Source: Silene latifolia (taxonomy: Eukaryota > Streptophyta > Magnoliopsida > Caryophyllales > Caryophyllaceae). From it: a stretch of 64,000 nucleotides of DNA. Under the pieces are notes generated by a model that was given only the letters and a program-made list of their open reading frames with translations, made no database searches and had not been told where the DNA came from. Location: positions 41,908,152 through 41,972,151 of the forward strand of contig NC_133536.1 of assembly GCF_048544455.1 (NCBI RefSeq), in the 5' to 3' direction. Position numbers and translations under genes: made by a program. Below, piece after piece: positions 1 through 10,881 of this stretch (its first letter is position 1; every line of letters begins with the position of its first letter).

Positions 1-378
1 GATGAAGAAATCCAAGTATAGCAAATAGCTTATGCTTCAGCTACCATCTTAGCTCTAGGAACTGCCAACACACTCATAATAAAATGCTACAAAAACATTT
101 TCCTAAAAGACTCATAGGCCATAACGGCTTATGTAGTCTTAATACCAAATTTATTTGTATTTTATTATCACGATTTTTTTTTTTTTGAGACGGAATTATC
201 CGTCTTCAATCTCGTTTTGTTTAATAGGTACTTAGATTAAAAGATTTACAAACAGAGTTCATAAATCAATTAAGGGGGGGTAGGAGGCCTGACAGCAAAG
301 AACAAATCGTGTTATTAAATCGAGTTGGATGTCGAACAAGGTGCGAAAAAGATGATGTACTTCTTAGTATGTTATATG

Positions 379-580
379 TCACACATTGAAAAATAATGTA
401 GATGTGGTGAACATACTACGTATAAATAGTAGAAAAGGTGGGGTCATCCTATTATAAATAGTAGAATTGTCCCACATCGAGAGATTAACATAAGGTATGC
501 TGATCCTATTATTATATATAGTAGGATTGTCCCACATTGAAAGATTAACATAATGTGGGGGTAATCCTATGAATATAAAT
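379..580 (+). promoter_or_regulatory. Three USE-like plus TATA modules
   Basis: Three TCCCACATYG-like decamers lie at 379-388 (TCACACATTG), 470-479 (TCCCACATCG, an exact match to the plant snRNA upstream sequence element core) and 529-538 (TCCCACATTG). Each is followed after 32, 34 and 35 bases by a TATA-like sequence at 421, 514 and 574. Plant Pol II-type U-snRNA promoters use this element with roughly this spacing. No snRNA sequence was recognised downstream, so function is inferred from layout only. Confidence 0.5.
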
Positions 581-1272
581 ATGAGTCATCCTTGGAGCTT
601 AAATATCAACTCAAAATCTTTTAAGTCTCTTAAGTATTGTCTTATAAGAGTTTGTATTATTACCTCCACAATAGTGAAATGTATTTCAATTATTATACTT
701 TTGATTTTGGTGGTTTCATAATTATATAATTTTATATAGTTGTGTCATCTCCTTTTCTACTCAAATTTAGTAGTTTAGCAATAAGTTATTTATTTTCTAA
801 TTTTTAAGCCGAATTTTTAAATAACGAAAATTCATTAGTAGTATACTTATTATATAAAAGACTTTAAAAGTAATGTTACATAATGTTAATTTTTCATATT
901 AATTTTTGAAGTTTAACATTTTTTTCATCTAGAGAGTCCAACCCTTAAAAACTATTTAATATTTATAAAAAAAATGTTAAATTTTATGCGTAAGAAATTT
1001 TTTGGACTTTAGATAAGATTAGTCTGTTAGCAATAGATAAAATTGCACAAATGTTACATATATACGTGCCAAAACATAGACTCTAGATAAGATTAGTTTG
1101 TTAGTATTTGCTCATTAATAATCAGATTGGATGTTGAACGTACGAATATTAACATATAGTGTTTGCTCATATTATTAAATATAACTATTATTAGATATAA
1201 TGAGTAGCAATTGTCCATATTTCGGGATTCGGGTTGGAGAAAAAGATGGTGTATTTCTTAGTATGTTATTTG

Positions 1273-1380
1273 TCCCACATTGAAAAATAATGGAGGTATT
1301 GTGAATATACTACATATAAATAGTAGAATTGTCTCACATTGAAAGATTAGCATAAGGTAGGGTGATCTTATGATTATAAA
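1273..1380 (+). promoter_or_regulatory. Two further USE-like plus TATA modules
   Basis: TCCCACATTG at 1273-1282 is followed after 32 bases by TATAAATAG at 1315. TCTCACATTG at 1332-1341 is followed after 33 bases by TATAAATAG at 1375. The flanks match the block at 361-580, so this is a second copy of the same repeat. Confidence 0.5.
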
Positions 1381-1676
1381 TAGAAGTCATCCTTGAAACT
1401 TGGTAATCAACCCAACATCTTTTGAGTCACTTAACTATTGTGAAAGAGAGCTCTTAAAAATTTCTATTACTAATGGTTAAAATTAAAATTTAACAAACTA
1501 TAATTTTGCTGTCACTAAATTGTATGTTTGCTTATAGTGGGAAAAACATAGACGAGTTTATCTTTTATGCCTTTTCGATGGAATGATAACAATAAGATGA
1601 TCATAGGAGTATAAATTATATTTGCTTTGTGAAAGAAAGAATATAAAAATGAACTCTGTGTATCAGTAATTAGAAG

Positions 1677-1784
<108 letters not shown>

Positions 1785-1903
1785 GTAAGACGGGTTTTAT
1801 TAATTGAACAAAAAAATTTGAAATGACTAATTTAAAAGCATGACATGTGTAAGTAAATTTTTCATATTTGAAGGGTAGTTATATGGTTCAAACAAAATAT
1901 ATA

Positions 1904-1992
1904 CTCCCTCCGTCCCAGTCAATAGTTTACATTTGCTTTATTCTCCCTCACAAAATACAGCAAATGTAAACTATTCATTAATTTGACACCTG
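1904..1992 (+). mobile_element. Stowaway-like MITE fragment (left end)
   Basis: A TA dinucleotide at 1902-1903 is followed by CTCCCTCCGTCCC, the typical terminus of plant Stowaway (Tc1/mariner) MITEs. An internal inverted pair (AATAGTTTACATTTGCT and AGCAAATGTAAACTATT) follows, as expected for these near-palindromic elements. The matching right terminus (GGGACGGAGGGAG type) is absent. The sequence diverges just before the CACTA element starts at 1993, so the MITE is truncated. Confidence 0.6.
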
Positions 1993-3689
1993 CACTACTA
2001 CAAATTCAGGCAACTACAACGCCCCTTTAACAACGATTATTCACGAAAATCACAATAGACGTTGTAGAATGTATGGCGCGAATTTTACTAAAATAAATTA
2101 CAACGGGTATGGTTATAAAAACCGTTGTTATTAGTTTTAACAACGGGTCACACATGCACAACCGTTGTTAATAATTTGGCGCAAAATTGGCGCAAAGTTA
2201 GTGAAAAGTAATCACAACGGTTATTTTTGAAACCCGTTGTTAAAACTTATTTAACAACGGGTGTTTTTTACAACCGTTGTTAAAACATATTTCACAACGG
2301 TTGTTGTTTAATAACCGTTGTCAATACCTTCCATACTACAAACCACACAAACAGAAGTCTTCTGCAGCCACAAAACACAACCCTTAATACACAAACACAA
2401 ACACAGCAGACAAACAAACACAAAACACATACACACTCTCTTTCTCTCTTTCTCTATTTCTCTCTTTCTCATCGTCGCTTTATCTTCTCGCCGTCACTGT
2501 GATTTCATCGTCTATTACGTTCTGTATTTATCAGGTAAATCTCGCCGTCACTGTTAGTTTCATCGTCATTATTTTCTTTTTCTATTTATTTCTTTTGCAT
2601 GTATGTGTTTTTATCGACCATTATGTTATTTGTTTAAGTATTGTTCGCATAATTAGTTACTAAAACAATGAAGAAGCAAGATGAAGAAGTAAGATAAACA
2701 TAATTAATATATATATATATATATATTTATAAATACATAAATTAAAAAAAAAATTACATATGTAAAAATGCAATTCTTATATTTTCATGGAGGATCTTAT
2801 TGTGCTCTATCGTATACGTCCTCTCCTCCTTGGCTATTTGGAGGTTCCGTTCATGTAGTTGCTATATCGTCATATAGCCGCAATCGCTCTTTGCTCCGTC
2901 AAGCCATTTTCTTTGGCGTGCTTCAGTGCGGATCGAGCTTCCGCAAGGTAGCTCCTGAAACTTTCCTCAATATGGAGGAACCGGCGGATGAAGTTGTTGT
3001 TGTTCTCGATCATGGTAAGAGTCTTTAGGATGAAATCATTCATTTTGTTAGAGTTTTTTGAGTTTGATTTGAAAGATTAAGTAGAGTTTGTTTTAACAGT
3101 TAGAGTTTGGAGATGAATATATGAGATAATGGAAATGTTAGTTGAGATATGCAATGTATTTATACTAAGCAATGTGTGGGTTGAGTTAATTGCTTTTTAA
3201 TTAATATATATGTTAGGAAGTTGTGCCATAATAATCATCATCATATCTCTCAATAATGCTGCTTCAAATCCTATTACTAACCCTTCTCATTCCATATTAT
3301 CCGTTCATATGTACAAAGGTGATGTCGGTAATAATGCATGCATCGAATTCTAACAGTAGTAATTATGCATGCATCTAGTAATATTTAATTTTTATTTTTT
3401 TATTTTTTAAGAACAAACAACAACGGTTATTGCGAAACAACCCGTTGTCTTTAGTTATAACAACGGTTTTGTATATTACAACCCGTTGTTATAACTTTCC
3501 CCCCAAAATTGAGTCACACTTTCCACAACGGGTTTTTATACATAAAACCGTTGTTAATAGTTTTAACAACGGTTTCGTTAAGTAAACCAACCGTTGTTAA
3601 AACCTTCTACAACGGACGCTTTAACAACGTCCGCTTTTTTATATAACAACGGTTTTTGACCGTTGTTATAGCCTGTATCTGTAGTAGTG
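1993..3689. mobile_element. Non-autonomous CACTA (En/Spm-like) transposon, 1.7 kb
   Basis: The left end reads CACTACTACAAATTCAGGC. The right end is its inverted counterpart with two mismatches, ending GTAGTAGTG at 3681-3689. A 3-bp target duplication CTG flanks it (1990-1992 and 3690-3692), as is standard for CACTA elements. Both subterminal zones (about 2010-2330 and 3418-3675) are dense with ACAACGG/CCGTTGT motifs in direct and inverted orientation, resembling the subterminal repeats that CACTA transposases bind. No transposase domain was recognised. Short frames at 2318-2557 and 2768-3028 resemble nothing known to me. The pyrimidine-rich stretch at 2430-2530 could be a captured leader. Confidence 0.9.
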
Positions 3690-3692
3690 CTG

Positions 3693-4091
3693 TCTTTATA
3701 TAAATCATAAGGGCTGTCAAAGCGCCCCGATTCCCTTACACTTATGATGATTAGCACTTAATAAATTTTGCTAGAATTCGAGATAACAAAGCTTTAGAGA
3801 CTACTTAATGTTTAGAATCAAGTACGTATCAAGAGACATAAGGGATTAGGATATTTCATTTTTTTTAGAATTATGTGACACTCGGATTTGAACTTCGAAA
3901 CACCTATTCGATAATGTTCTCTAACTTAGTTTTAAAATAATTAAGGTCATTAACCTGTACGAAGTACGGGCTTTCAAACTAGTATGTAATATATTAATAT
4001 AAATATATAACCTCTTAATATTGTATGGCTAAATAGTAAAAGTAATTATGTTAGTAGTAAAAATAATTGTACTAACATTGAATATAATATA
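3693..4091. other. Intergenic, nothing recognised
   Basis: AT-rich sequence between the CACTA element and the split SINE. The end (about 3990-4075) contains AGTAGTAAAAGTAATTATG-like text resembling the degenerate minisatellite at 32228-32420. This fits the SINE and element A having inserted into one continuous repeat region. Confidence 0.5.
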
Positions 4092-4286
4092 TTTTTTTTT
4101 TTTTTGGTAATGAGGGAACCCGCAGCCGCTACCTTCGGTGCGCACTGGGTAAACCCGCGGGTGTACGTAATAGCCTGCAAACCACGTATACCAGGTAAAC
4201 CACCCAAGGGTGACATGCTTGAAGTCTATTAGGCATGGACTCAGGCCAAGAATGCTCCACAAGATTTTGCTCTTGGGGAGGCTTGA
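4092..4286 (-). mobile_element. 3' part of a dimeric tRNA-derived SINE (split by element A)
   Basis: On the minus strand this ends in an A-tail (T-run at 4092-4105). The sequence upstream runs through GGTAGCGGCTGCGGGTTCCC-like SINE text into GGCTTGA at 4280-4286, the interrupted B box of the second tRNA-related head. The rest lies at 32067-32222, beyond LTR element A, and the CTTGA target duplication of A rejoins the halves exactly. Confidence 0.7.
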
Positions 4287-5643
4287 TGTAATACCCGCCC
4301 TTTTAGAGACCCGTTGACCAGCTTTGACCGACCTTGGGAGCAGTAATAGTCCTTAGAAGTGCGTACCAATGTTATCCTGTGTTTTGAGTTTTGGGTGGTA
4401 CTCGATGGAGTAGAGGCTACTCGATCGAGTAGGTTGGATACTCGATCGAGTAGGGGCCACTCGATCGAGTAGGTGGGCCACTTGATCGAGTAGCGTCTTT
4501 TCAGCGAGGGTTTATAATCGTGTTTTGTTAAAACCGCAAATCATTTCCGCCTCATTTCTTCAGATCTTTAGGTCGCCTCCTTTCCTTCCCTTCACCATAT
4601 ACCTTCCATGGGAGCCTTTGAAGGTCCTTGTGCCTTAGGAGTGCATAGCTTGAGTCGGGTAGCGGTCCTTTGCGAGATTTCCTCATGTAGGTATGTCGTC
4701 GTCATCAGCCGTATTTTTGTCTTTTCAGTTAGAGTGAGTTTGGTAGTGATAGATGATTGTGTTGTGTATATAGGTGTTGCTTGATTGCTGGGTATTGCGT
4801 GTATGGGCATGGAATCGTTGCAGCCGCTTAAAGGTAGGTTTGCCTACTCAGTCTCTGTGGATGGTCTAGTGTGTCGGTTGTTGTGTCGTGGTTGTTGTGT
4901 CGTGGTTGTTGTGTCGTGATTGTTGTGTTGTTGTCGTGTTTGTGTGGCAGAGTATATGCGGTAATCGGTTGGTGTATACAATTTGTTGGTTGTTTTTGTG
5001 TTGCAGCTGTCTGTGATTGAGTGTCTCTGGTTCTCGAGGTGCGTCCTCGGCTGAGTGGAGTCACTTGCGGGAGTGGCTTCACGCCCTAGTCTCGCCCTCC
5101 GTGGAACCCGCCACGGGAGGGGATGTGCACATTAATGGGACAAGGTTATCGCTCGGTATGATGAGCGGGGCTTAGGTGGGAACGGCTGCGGCCCCCCACT
5201 GGCAGGGCTGGTCTAGTGGACAGTCGGTGACAGAGATTGATTGGAGTGGGTGTGATTGTGTGTGACTGGTTGTGTTTATATTGCGTTGACGATCGTTGTT
5301 GGTTTGTGTTGTGTTTTGCCTCAGTTGCTGACCTTGTGTGGTTGTCTTGTTTGTTTATGTGTCTGCCGTGATCCCTTATGGTGAGCAGTCAGGGTTAGCA
5401 GGTGTTGATGTGGTTGAAAGCTGGAGTCCTGGCAGGGATGAGTCGTCATGAGTTCTGATAGAGACAGTGCGTAGCTGACGAGTTGTATCTTTATTTTGTT
5501 AGTTGGTTGTAACACTTGTAAATTTAACTATAAATGTTCTTTTATTGACTTTTGATGATTACTTACCGGGCAATCGAGATGGTAATGCCCTTATATGCTA
5601 AGGAAGGTCTGGTTAAGGCTCCTCGGTATATGGGGGTGATACA
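4287..5643 (+). repeat. Element A left LTR (1,357 bp)
   Basis: Begins TGTAATACCC and ends GATACA, against TTACA in the right LTR. It contains five CTCGATCGAG-type palindromes (starts at 4401, 4420, 4441, 4460 and 4481; steps 19, 21, 19, 21 bp), followed by a TATA-like TTTATAAT at 4511-4518. A pyrimidine-rich stretch follows, so U3 and R boundaries near 4500-4560 are plausible. The right LTR holds one palindrome fewer. Confidence 0.9.
4401..4490. promoter_or_regulatory. Palindrome array in LTR A, upstream of a TATA-like box
   Basis: Five copies of CTCGATCGAG (the first has GATGGAG, the last CTTGATCGAG) in 90 bp, spaced about two helical turns. It sits just 5' of the likely TATA element at 4511. 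Position and phasing suggest a protein-bound U3 element or a structured nucleic acid; function is unknown. Confidence 0.6.
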
Positions 5644-5646
5644 AAG

Positions 5647-5658
5647 TGGTATCAGAGC
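5647..5658 (+). other. Primer binding site, tRNA-iMet type (element A)
   Basis: TGGTATCAGAGC lies three bases after the LTR end and is complementary to the 3' end of plant initiator tRNA-Met, the usual minus-strand primer. Confidence 0.92.
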
Positions 5659-6197
5659 GACGATTTTGGAACCTGTAACCAATGAACTTAATGAACGTAG
5701 TGAGTCTAATAAAATGGACCTGGTGTATGTATAATGGGAGCCCCAGCTGATGCTAGATTTTGGGTGAGTAGGCGCCCTCATTTCAAAATCTTGGCCCCAT
5801 TGTGCTTAAGCCAGTCACTGGGTATGGGAATGTGGAGTCCGTAAATATGTGCTTAATGTGTACGTGGATTATGTTGGAACTGTCTGTGGTTGAGTCTTTG
5901 TTGAAGCTAATGTAGGTACAGTAGTTGCGCCAGGGTCATGAATGGTGAAGTTTCGCGGTGTCAGTGTGTGAATGTGGTGATAATGAGGAATGTGAAAGGT
6001 TTTATATAATAGAAGTGCGTGAAAAGTGTAAAAGTGTATGTTGTAGTATGAAAAGTGGTCATGTTGGTGTTTGTTTCAGGTTGTTAGTGATGGTGATCCT
6101 ATACGAGTTTATAAGTATTATCGTAGCTATAATAATGATAGCTAAAGAAGTGTTGAGATATAGTATGAGAAACATCAAGATAGTAATGGGTATATGT
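5659..6197 (+). other. Element A interior, 5' part, non-coding
   Basis: About 540 bases after the primer site with no gag similarity. The first part is clearly similar to the corresponding interior of element D from 49920 (shared phrases GCGACGATTTTGGAACCT and GGCGCCCTCAT), so A and D share an ancestor. The segment is cut by element B at 6198. Confidence 0.75.
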
Positions 6198-7942
6198 TGA
6201 TGTGACCATAATTAGCGCATATTTAGTCCCCGAATTAGCCTTGTTCCCATGCTTTTTAGTGCATATTTGGGTCATTTATTGTTTTTAGTTCTTTGTTTTG
6301 CATATTCTTTCAGGTTTTGTGTCCTTGGTAGGAAAGGAGTGCAAACCTTGCATTTTCATGGCAAAATGAGACTAAATTGATTGAATTCAATGACCAAGCA
6401 TCAAGGAGAGACAAGATTAGAAGGCCTTTGTACATATTATAGTAGTTGGGCAATGATGAGGAAAGATCCTTGCATCCCCAAGGAAATCCCCAAGGATTTT
6501 ATGAAGGAAAGGAAGGAAAAAAGAAAGAAGTGAAGCTGTCCAGCAATCCGTGCGGATTGACTGGAAGACGCCCGTCCTCCACCTCCACAATCCGGCTGTC
6601 TTCTCCCAAAGACGCCCGGGCAGCAAGCCCAGAAGACGCCGGATTCCCTTGAAGACGCTTGGGCAGAGACTGCTGAATCCGGCCGTCCCGTGCCTAAGAC
6701 GCACAGATTCCAAGACAGCAAGATTTTGTTTCTTCAAGCTTCAATGAAAGATGCCCATCCTTCGAAAAATACCGGCGTTTTCCTGCTCAAATCTCAAAAG
6801 TGTAATTACTAGTTTAGCCCTTAGTTAACCCTAATGCATCCACCTAATTTCCACTATAAATACCCCATTAGTCTAATTAGAAGAGCATGTTCTTCTTATC
6901 AATTCTTAGAGTAGTTAATATCAATCAAATCTCTCTTTATTTTTGTAATCAACAATTAATCAAGTTTTAATACAAGTTTTATTTCCTTAATCTCTCTTTT
7001 GTTCATCCTTTATTTTGGGTAATTGAAGATTATTTGGGTTATTATTGGGATATTGACAACCTCTCAATCAAGCATCAAGTACTTCTTTTATTCTTTGCTT
7101 TATTATTGGAATCAATAGTAGGTATAATTCTCTTAATCCTTTTTTAATTATTGTTAATTACTTTCATTTGTTCATCATGTTTCATTTTGTTGGTATGATT
7201 GACAACCTTGCTAGCATGATCAACATGATAATGAGTGAGTAGTGACCTAGCTAGGGTTAATGGGTAATTAGGGGAAACCAACATGGGGAATGATTCATGC
7301 TTAAATTAATATGCTTTCATGGTTTATTTGCTTGCTTGTTTTGATCTCAACTCATGCACATGTTATGTTTGATGAAATGCGAGCTTATGAATCCTTGCAT
7401 TTTTTACCCATCACCTATCTTTTCAATGAGACTTGTAAGACATAAACCAACTCGAGTCTCATTAGACCATGCATGTTGTTGAGTAGGGAAGACTAAGTCG
7501 ACTTGAAGGTGTTGTACAATCTAATCGATTCGGCTCCGGGACCCAAACTTTCCTAGGATTGTAAGATATAACCCAACTCAATCCATCACAACAATAATTG
7601 CTTGCTTATAATTTGAGAACATGTTTGTATGATCAATTCCCATGAATCCCCTATGACCCCATGACACCCTAGTGCTTTTTATCAATTGTTTACAACCCTT
7701 TTAGTTCATCTTGCTTGTTTAGTTTCATTGCTATTTAGTTTAGTGACCTTCTATATCAACCCAAATTGTGACACCCTTAAGACACCACTAGTTTCAATAG
7801 AAATCTCATCTCAATTCCCGTCCCTTGGAATCCGACCTTTACTTGCCTCTTTACTAATTGTAGAGTTGTTTGTGAAGTTATAAATTGTGTTTTGGTCTAG
7901 GTGCTCCTAATGACAAGTTACCGAAAAGATTTAGTCCGACCA
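6198..7942 (+). repeat. Element B left LTR (1,745 bp)
   Basis: Starts TGATGTGACC, ends GACCA. It contains a G+C-rich block (about 6540-6720) with repeated AATCCG and GACGCCCG motifs, then a clear TATA box TATAAATA at 6855-6862 followed by a pyrimidine-rich probable R/U5. The frames seen in the motif block are not coding. Confidence 0.93.
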
Positions 7943-7946
7943 AAAA

Positions 7947-7964
7947 TGGTGCCGTTGCCGGGGA
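7947..7964 (+). other. Primer binding site, tRNA-Asp type (element B)
   Basis: TGGTGCCGTTGCCGGGGA lies four bases after the LTR. It matches the complement of plant tRNA-Asp 3' ends with one difference from the TGGCGCC form seen in element C. Confidence 0.88.
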
Positions 7965-8082
7965 CGGTGTTATCTTGATTTAGATTTTCTTGTATTGTTA
8001 TTAGTTGTGTCTTTCTTTGCCTTGAGGAAGTAAAACTCCTCAAGGTTTGCTCTAATTGTTTTTGAGTTGTTTGATATTTTGC

Positions 8083-10881
8083 ATGTCTAGAAGGTCACAA
8101 GGTGATTTGTTACCTTTTGATCGTAAAATTGAAAGAACTTTTACAACCAATAGAAAACTTGCTAGGAGAAATTTGAGAGGTATTAGTGAGGTTGTAGATA
8201 TTCAACCAAATATTGAGTTCATCAACCCTTTTGCAAGAGAAGGTGAGGAGAACCCAACACAAAACACAACACAAAATCAACCCACAATGCCTAAGTTTTC
8301 ATCACATTCCGTACCCACCGAGGAGAACCTGCCCAATGGTACTCCCACACCACAACATTTGACCGGAAATTTTATTGCCAAATCCGCCTTTATCCAATTA
8401 GTCGAAAGGAGCCAATTTGGGGGGATGCCTAGTGAAGACCCTCATTCTCATATGGAAACCTTTTGTGACTATTGTGATGCGATTTCTCAAACCGGTGTAA
8501 CTCAAGACCAAATTCGATGGGTCTTATTTCCTTTTTCTTTAATTGGCACCTTGAAACAATGGTTGAAGGGCCTTGATAAGGCCACTCTCGGAATTGATTC
8601 TTGGAAAAAGTTGGCTCTAGCTTTCTACAAAAAATTCTACCCACCGGAAAAGACTAACATGCTAAGAGCTCAAATTACGGGTTTTAAGCAAAGGGATGAA
8701 GAATCTTTGTATGAAGCTTGGGAGCGGTTCAAGGGAATTTGTCACTCATGTCCTCACCATGGACTTAGCGAGTGGTTCTTGGTACAACAATTTTGGAACG
8801 GTCTATATGAAGATTCAAGGAACATTCTCAACATGGGATCAAATGGAATGTTCACCGAAGTTGATGACAATCAAACTTGGAACAAAATTGAGGAATTGGC
8901 AGTCCATAACTCACAATATAGTAGACCTCGCAAGGCTACTAGAGGAGGAAAGCATGAAGTGGACTCCGTTACTCAATTGGGTGCTCAACTTAGTGCTCAC
9001 ATTGACACAATCAATTTGAAGTTTGAAAAAGCTATGGCTAGACTTGAAGAAGCCTCAAAATCACCAAAGCATCATGTTAATGCCATGACGGCATCTTCAT
9101 CAATTCCAAGTGGGATATGTGAGAATTGTGGAACTTTGGGACATGACCAAAGTGAATGTAGGGGAACAAATGAACAAGTGAATGCTTTCCAAGCATACAA
9201 GAGTGGTACCCCTTATTCCAACTATTACAATGAAAACACCAAATTCCATCCAAATCTCTCATACAAAAGCCAAAATGTTCAAAACCATCAAACAACATAC
9301 ACCCCACCTCATATGAGAAACCAAAATCAAAGACCCTTTTACAACCAAAACCAAGGTTACCAAAATCAAAATCCATACAATCAACAAAATGACCAAGGTT
9401 TTGATGTTCAAAAAGCGGTCCTCCAAATGCAAAAGAATCAACAAGAATTTTTCACTCAAATGCAAAAAGATAGTCAAGCAAAGGAAACCACCATCAACAA
9501 CATTCTAGCTCATACCAAGATGTTGGAAACCCAATTGACTCAACTAGCATCTTCAAGCTCACAAAGACAAAAGGGGCAATTACCACGTCAAAGTAATCCC
9601 TCAAGACATGAAACGGTTAGTGCCATTCACTTGAGAAGCAGTGCAAGGTATGAAGCACCGAAGAAGCAAGTTGAGGATGAAGTTGTGGAAGCTAGTGATA
9701 AGGAAGAAATTGTGCAAAACTCTAAGGATGGAGAATCATCAAAAGAAGAAATTTCAAAGAAAAATGAAGACAAGGTCAAGGAGAAGGAGCCCATTGTGAT
9801 TAGACTTCCTTTTCCAAGTCGTCAAGCCAAGCCCAAATTTGATGACCAACTTGGAAAATTTATAGAAATTGTGAAGAATTTGGAAGTCTCAATTCCTTTC
9901 ACGGAATTAATCAATCACGTGCCGGCCTATGCGAAATACATGAAAGACATCCTCACAAAGAAGAAGTCGATCCGGAAGCTTGAGACTATCGCCTTCACTA
10001 AGGTGAGTAGTGCAATACTTCAAGGGAGTTCACCTCCAAAACTAAAGGATCCGGGAAGCTTCTCAATACCGTGTACCATTGGCGACACCACGATCAACAA
10101 AGCCTTATGTTATCTAGGGGCTAGTGTGAGTGTTATGCCGTACTCGGTGAGTAAAAAGTTGGGGATGGGAGAGCTTAAATGCACCAATATCACACTCCAA
10201 ATGGCCGATAGATCGACGAAGACACCATTAGGGATATGGGAAGATGTTCCCGTACGAATTGGGAAGTTTTTCATCCCGGTGGACTTTGTCATTGTTGATA
10301 TGGAAGAAGATTCCAACATTCCAATCATTCTAGGAAGACCTTTCCTACACACCGCGGGTGCGGTGATTGATGTAAAACATGGAGAGCTCACTCTAGAAGT
10401 GGGAGATGAGAGTATAACTTTCAATCTTGACAAGACTATGAGAGCTCCCCGTTTACATGAACCGTGTTTTATGATCGATCATTATAGTCGGAAGGATGAT
10501 AGGAAGAAGTCGGAACTCCAATGGAAGAAGAAAATTGAAGATGCTCCATTCAAAGAGCAAGTGAATTGTAACAAAGAGAGCTTGCAAAGCTCACCAAAAT
10601 CAAGCAATGAAGAGGATGGCCTTATTGGCCAAGAAAAGAAAATGGGAGAGTTGTCTCCATCAAATCAAGAGATTTTTAATGATCAACTTAATGAAGTTTG
10701 TGGTCTTTGGGACGACGAATTTGAAGGGATTATCAATCCCTACATTGGTAATGCCATCGATCAAGATCGACAACAAGGGCAAAGGTCTATTGAAGAACTT
10801 TATCATGACAATGAACAAGCTTTTGATTACTTTTTCAAGGTGTTAAGCAACATCAACAACACCTTGGACATGCCCCCTTGA
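8083..10881 (+). CDS. Athila-type gag-protease protein (protease active site altered)
   Basis: This frame encodes about 932 residues; I chose ATG 8083 (MSRRSQGDLLPF) because the frame upstream opens only at non-ATG codons. Retrotransposon gag core lies at about residues 180-245 (AFYKKFYPPEK...FWNGL). A CX2CX4HX4C zinc knuckle (CENCGTLGHDQSEC) starts at residue 346. A Gln/Asn-rich linker follows, then an aspartic protease-like domain around residues 640-760. Its active-site triplet reads YLGASVSVMPYS where family members have DLGA: residue 677 is Tyr (codon 10111-10113), so the protease is probably inactive. The frame ends before any RT. Gag would form the particle and bind RNA. The frame is otherwise intact, consistent with the young LTRs. 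Confidence 0.9.
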   Translation: MSRRSQGDLLPFDRKIERTFTTNRKLARRNLRGISEVVDIQPNIEFINPFAREGEENPTQNTTQNQPTMPKFSSHSVPTEENLPNGTPTPQHLTGNFIAKSAFIQLVERSQFGGMPSEDPHSHMETFCDYCDAISQTGVTQDQIRWVLFPFSLIGTLKQWLKGLDKATLGIDSWKKLALAFYKKFYPPEKTNMLRAQITGFKQRDEESLYEAWERFKGICHSCPHHGLSEWFLVQQFWNGLYEDSRNILNMGSNGMFTEVDDNQTWNKIEELAVHNSQYSRPRKATRGGKHEVDSVTQLGAQLSAHIDTINLKFEKAMARLEEASKSPKHHVNAMTASSSIPSGICENCGTLGHDQSECRGTNEQVNAFQAYKSGTPYSNYYNENTKFHPNLSYKSQNVQNHQTTYTPPHMRNQNQRPFYNQNQGYQNQNPYNQQNDQGFDVQKAVLQMQKNQQEFFTQMQKDSQAKETTINNILAHTKMLETQLTQLASSSSQRQKGQLPRQSNPSRHETVSAIHLRSSARYEAPKKQVEDEVVEASDKEEIVQNSKDGESSKEEISKKNEDKVKEKEPIVIRLPFPSRQAKPKFDDQLGKFIEIVKNLEVSIPFTELINHVPAYAKYMKDILTKKKSIRKLETIAFTKVSSAILQGSSPPKLKDPGSFSIPCTIGDTTINKALCYLGASVSVMPYSVSKKLGMGELKCTNITLQMADRSTKTPLGIWEDVPVRIGKFFIPVDFVIVDMEEDSNIPIILGRPFLHTAGAVIDVKHGELTLEVGDESITFNLDKTMRAPRLHEPCFMIDHYSRKDDRKKSELQWKKKIEDAPFKEQVNCNKESLQSSPKSSNEEDGLIGQEKKMGELSPSNQEIFNDQLNEVCGLWDDEFEGIINPYIGNAIDQDRQQGQRSIEELYHDNEQAFDYFFKVLSNINNTLDMPP

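Noticed and set aside
361..600. U-snRNA genes downstream of the USE/TATA modules
   Set aside because: No snRNA sequence, Sm site or 3' box recognised; only promoter-like modules kept.
5958..6200. 80-codon frame at the start of the element A interior
   Set aside because: No similarity to gag, biased composition, and not conserved in the matching part of element D.
6417..6747. Overlapping frames of 65-106 codons in LTR B (and at 15795-16191)
   Set aside because: They cover the G+C-rich motif block on both strands and change frame between the two LTRs; not genes.
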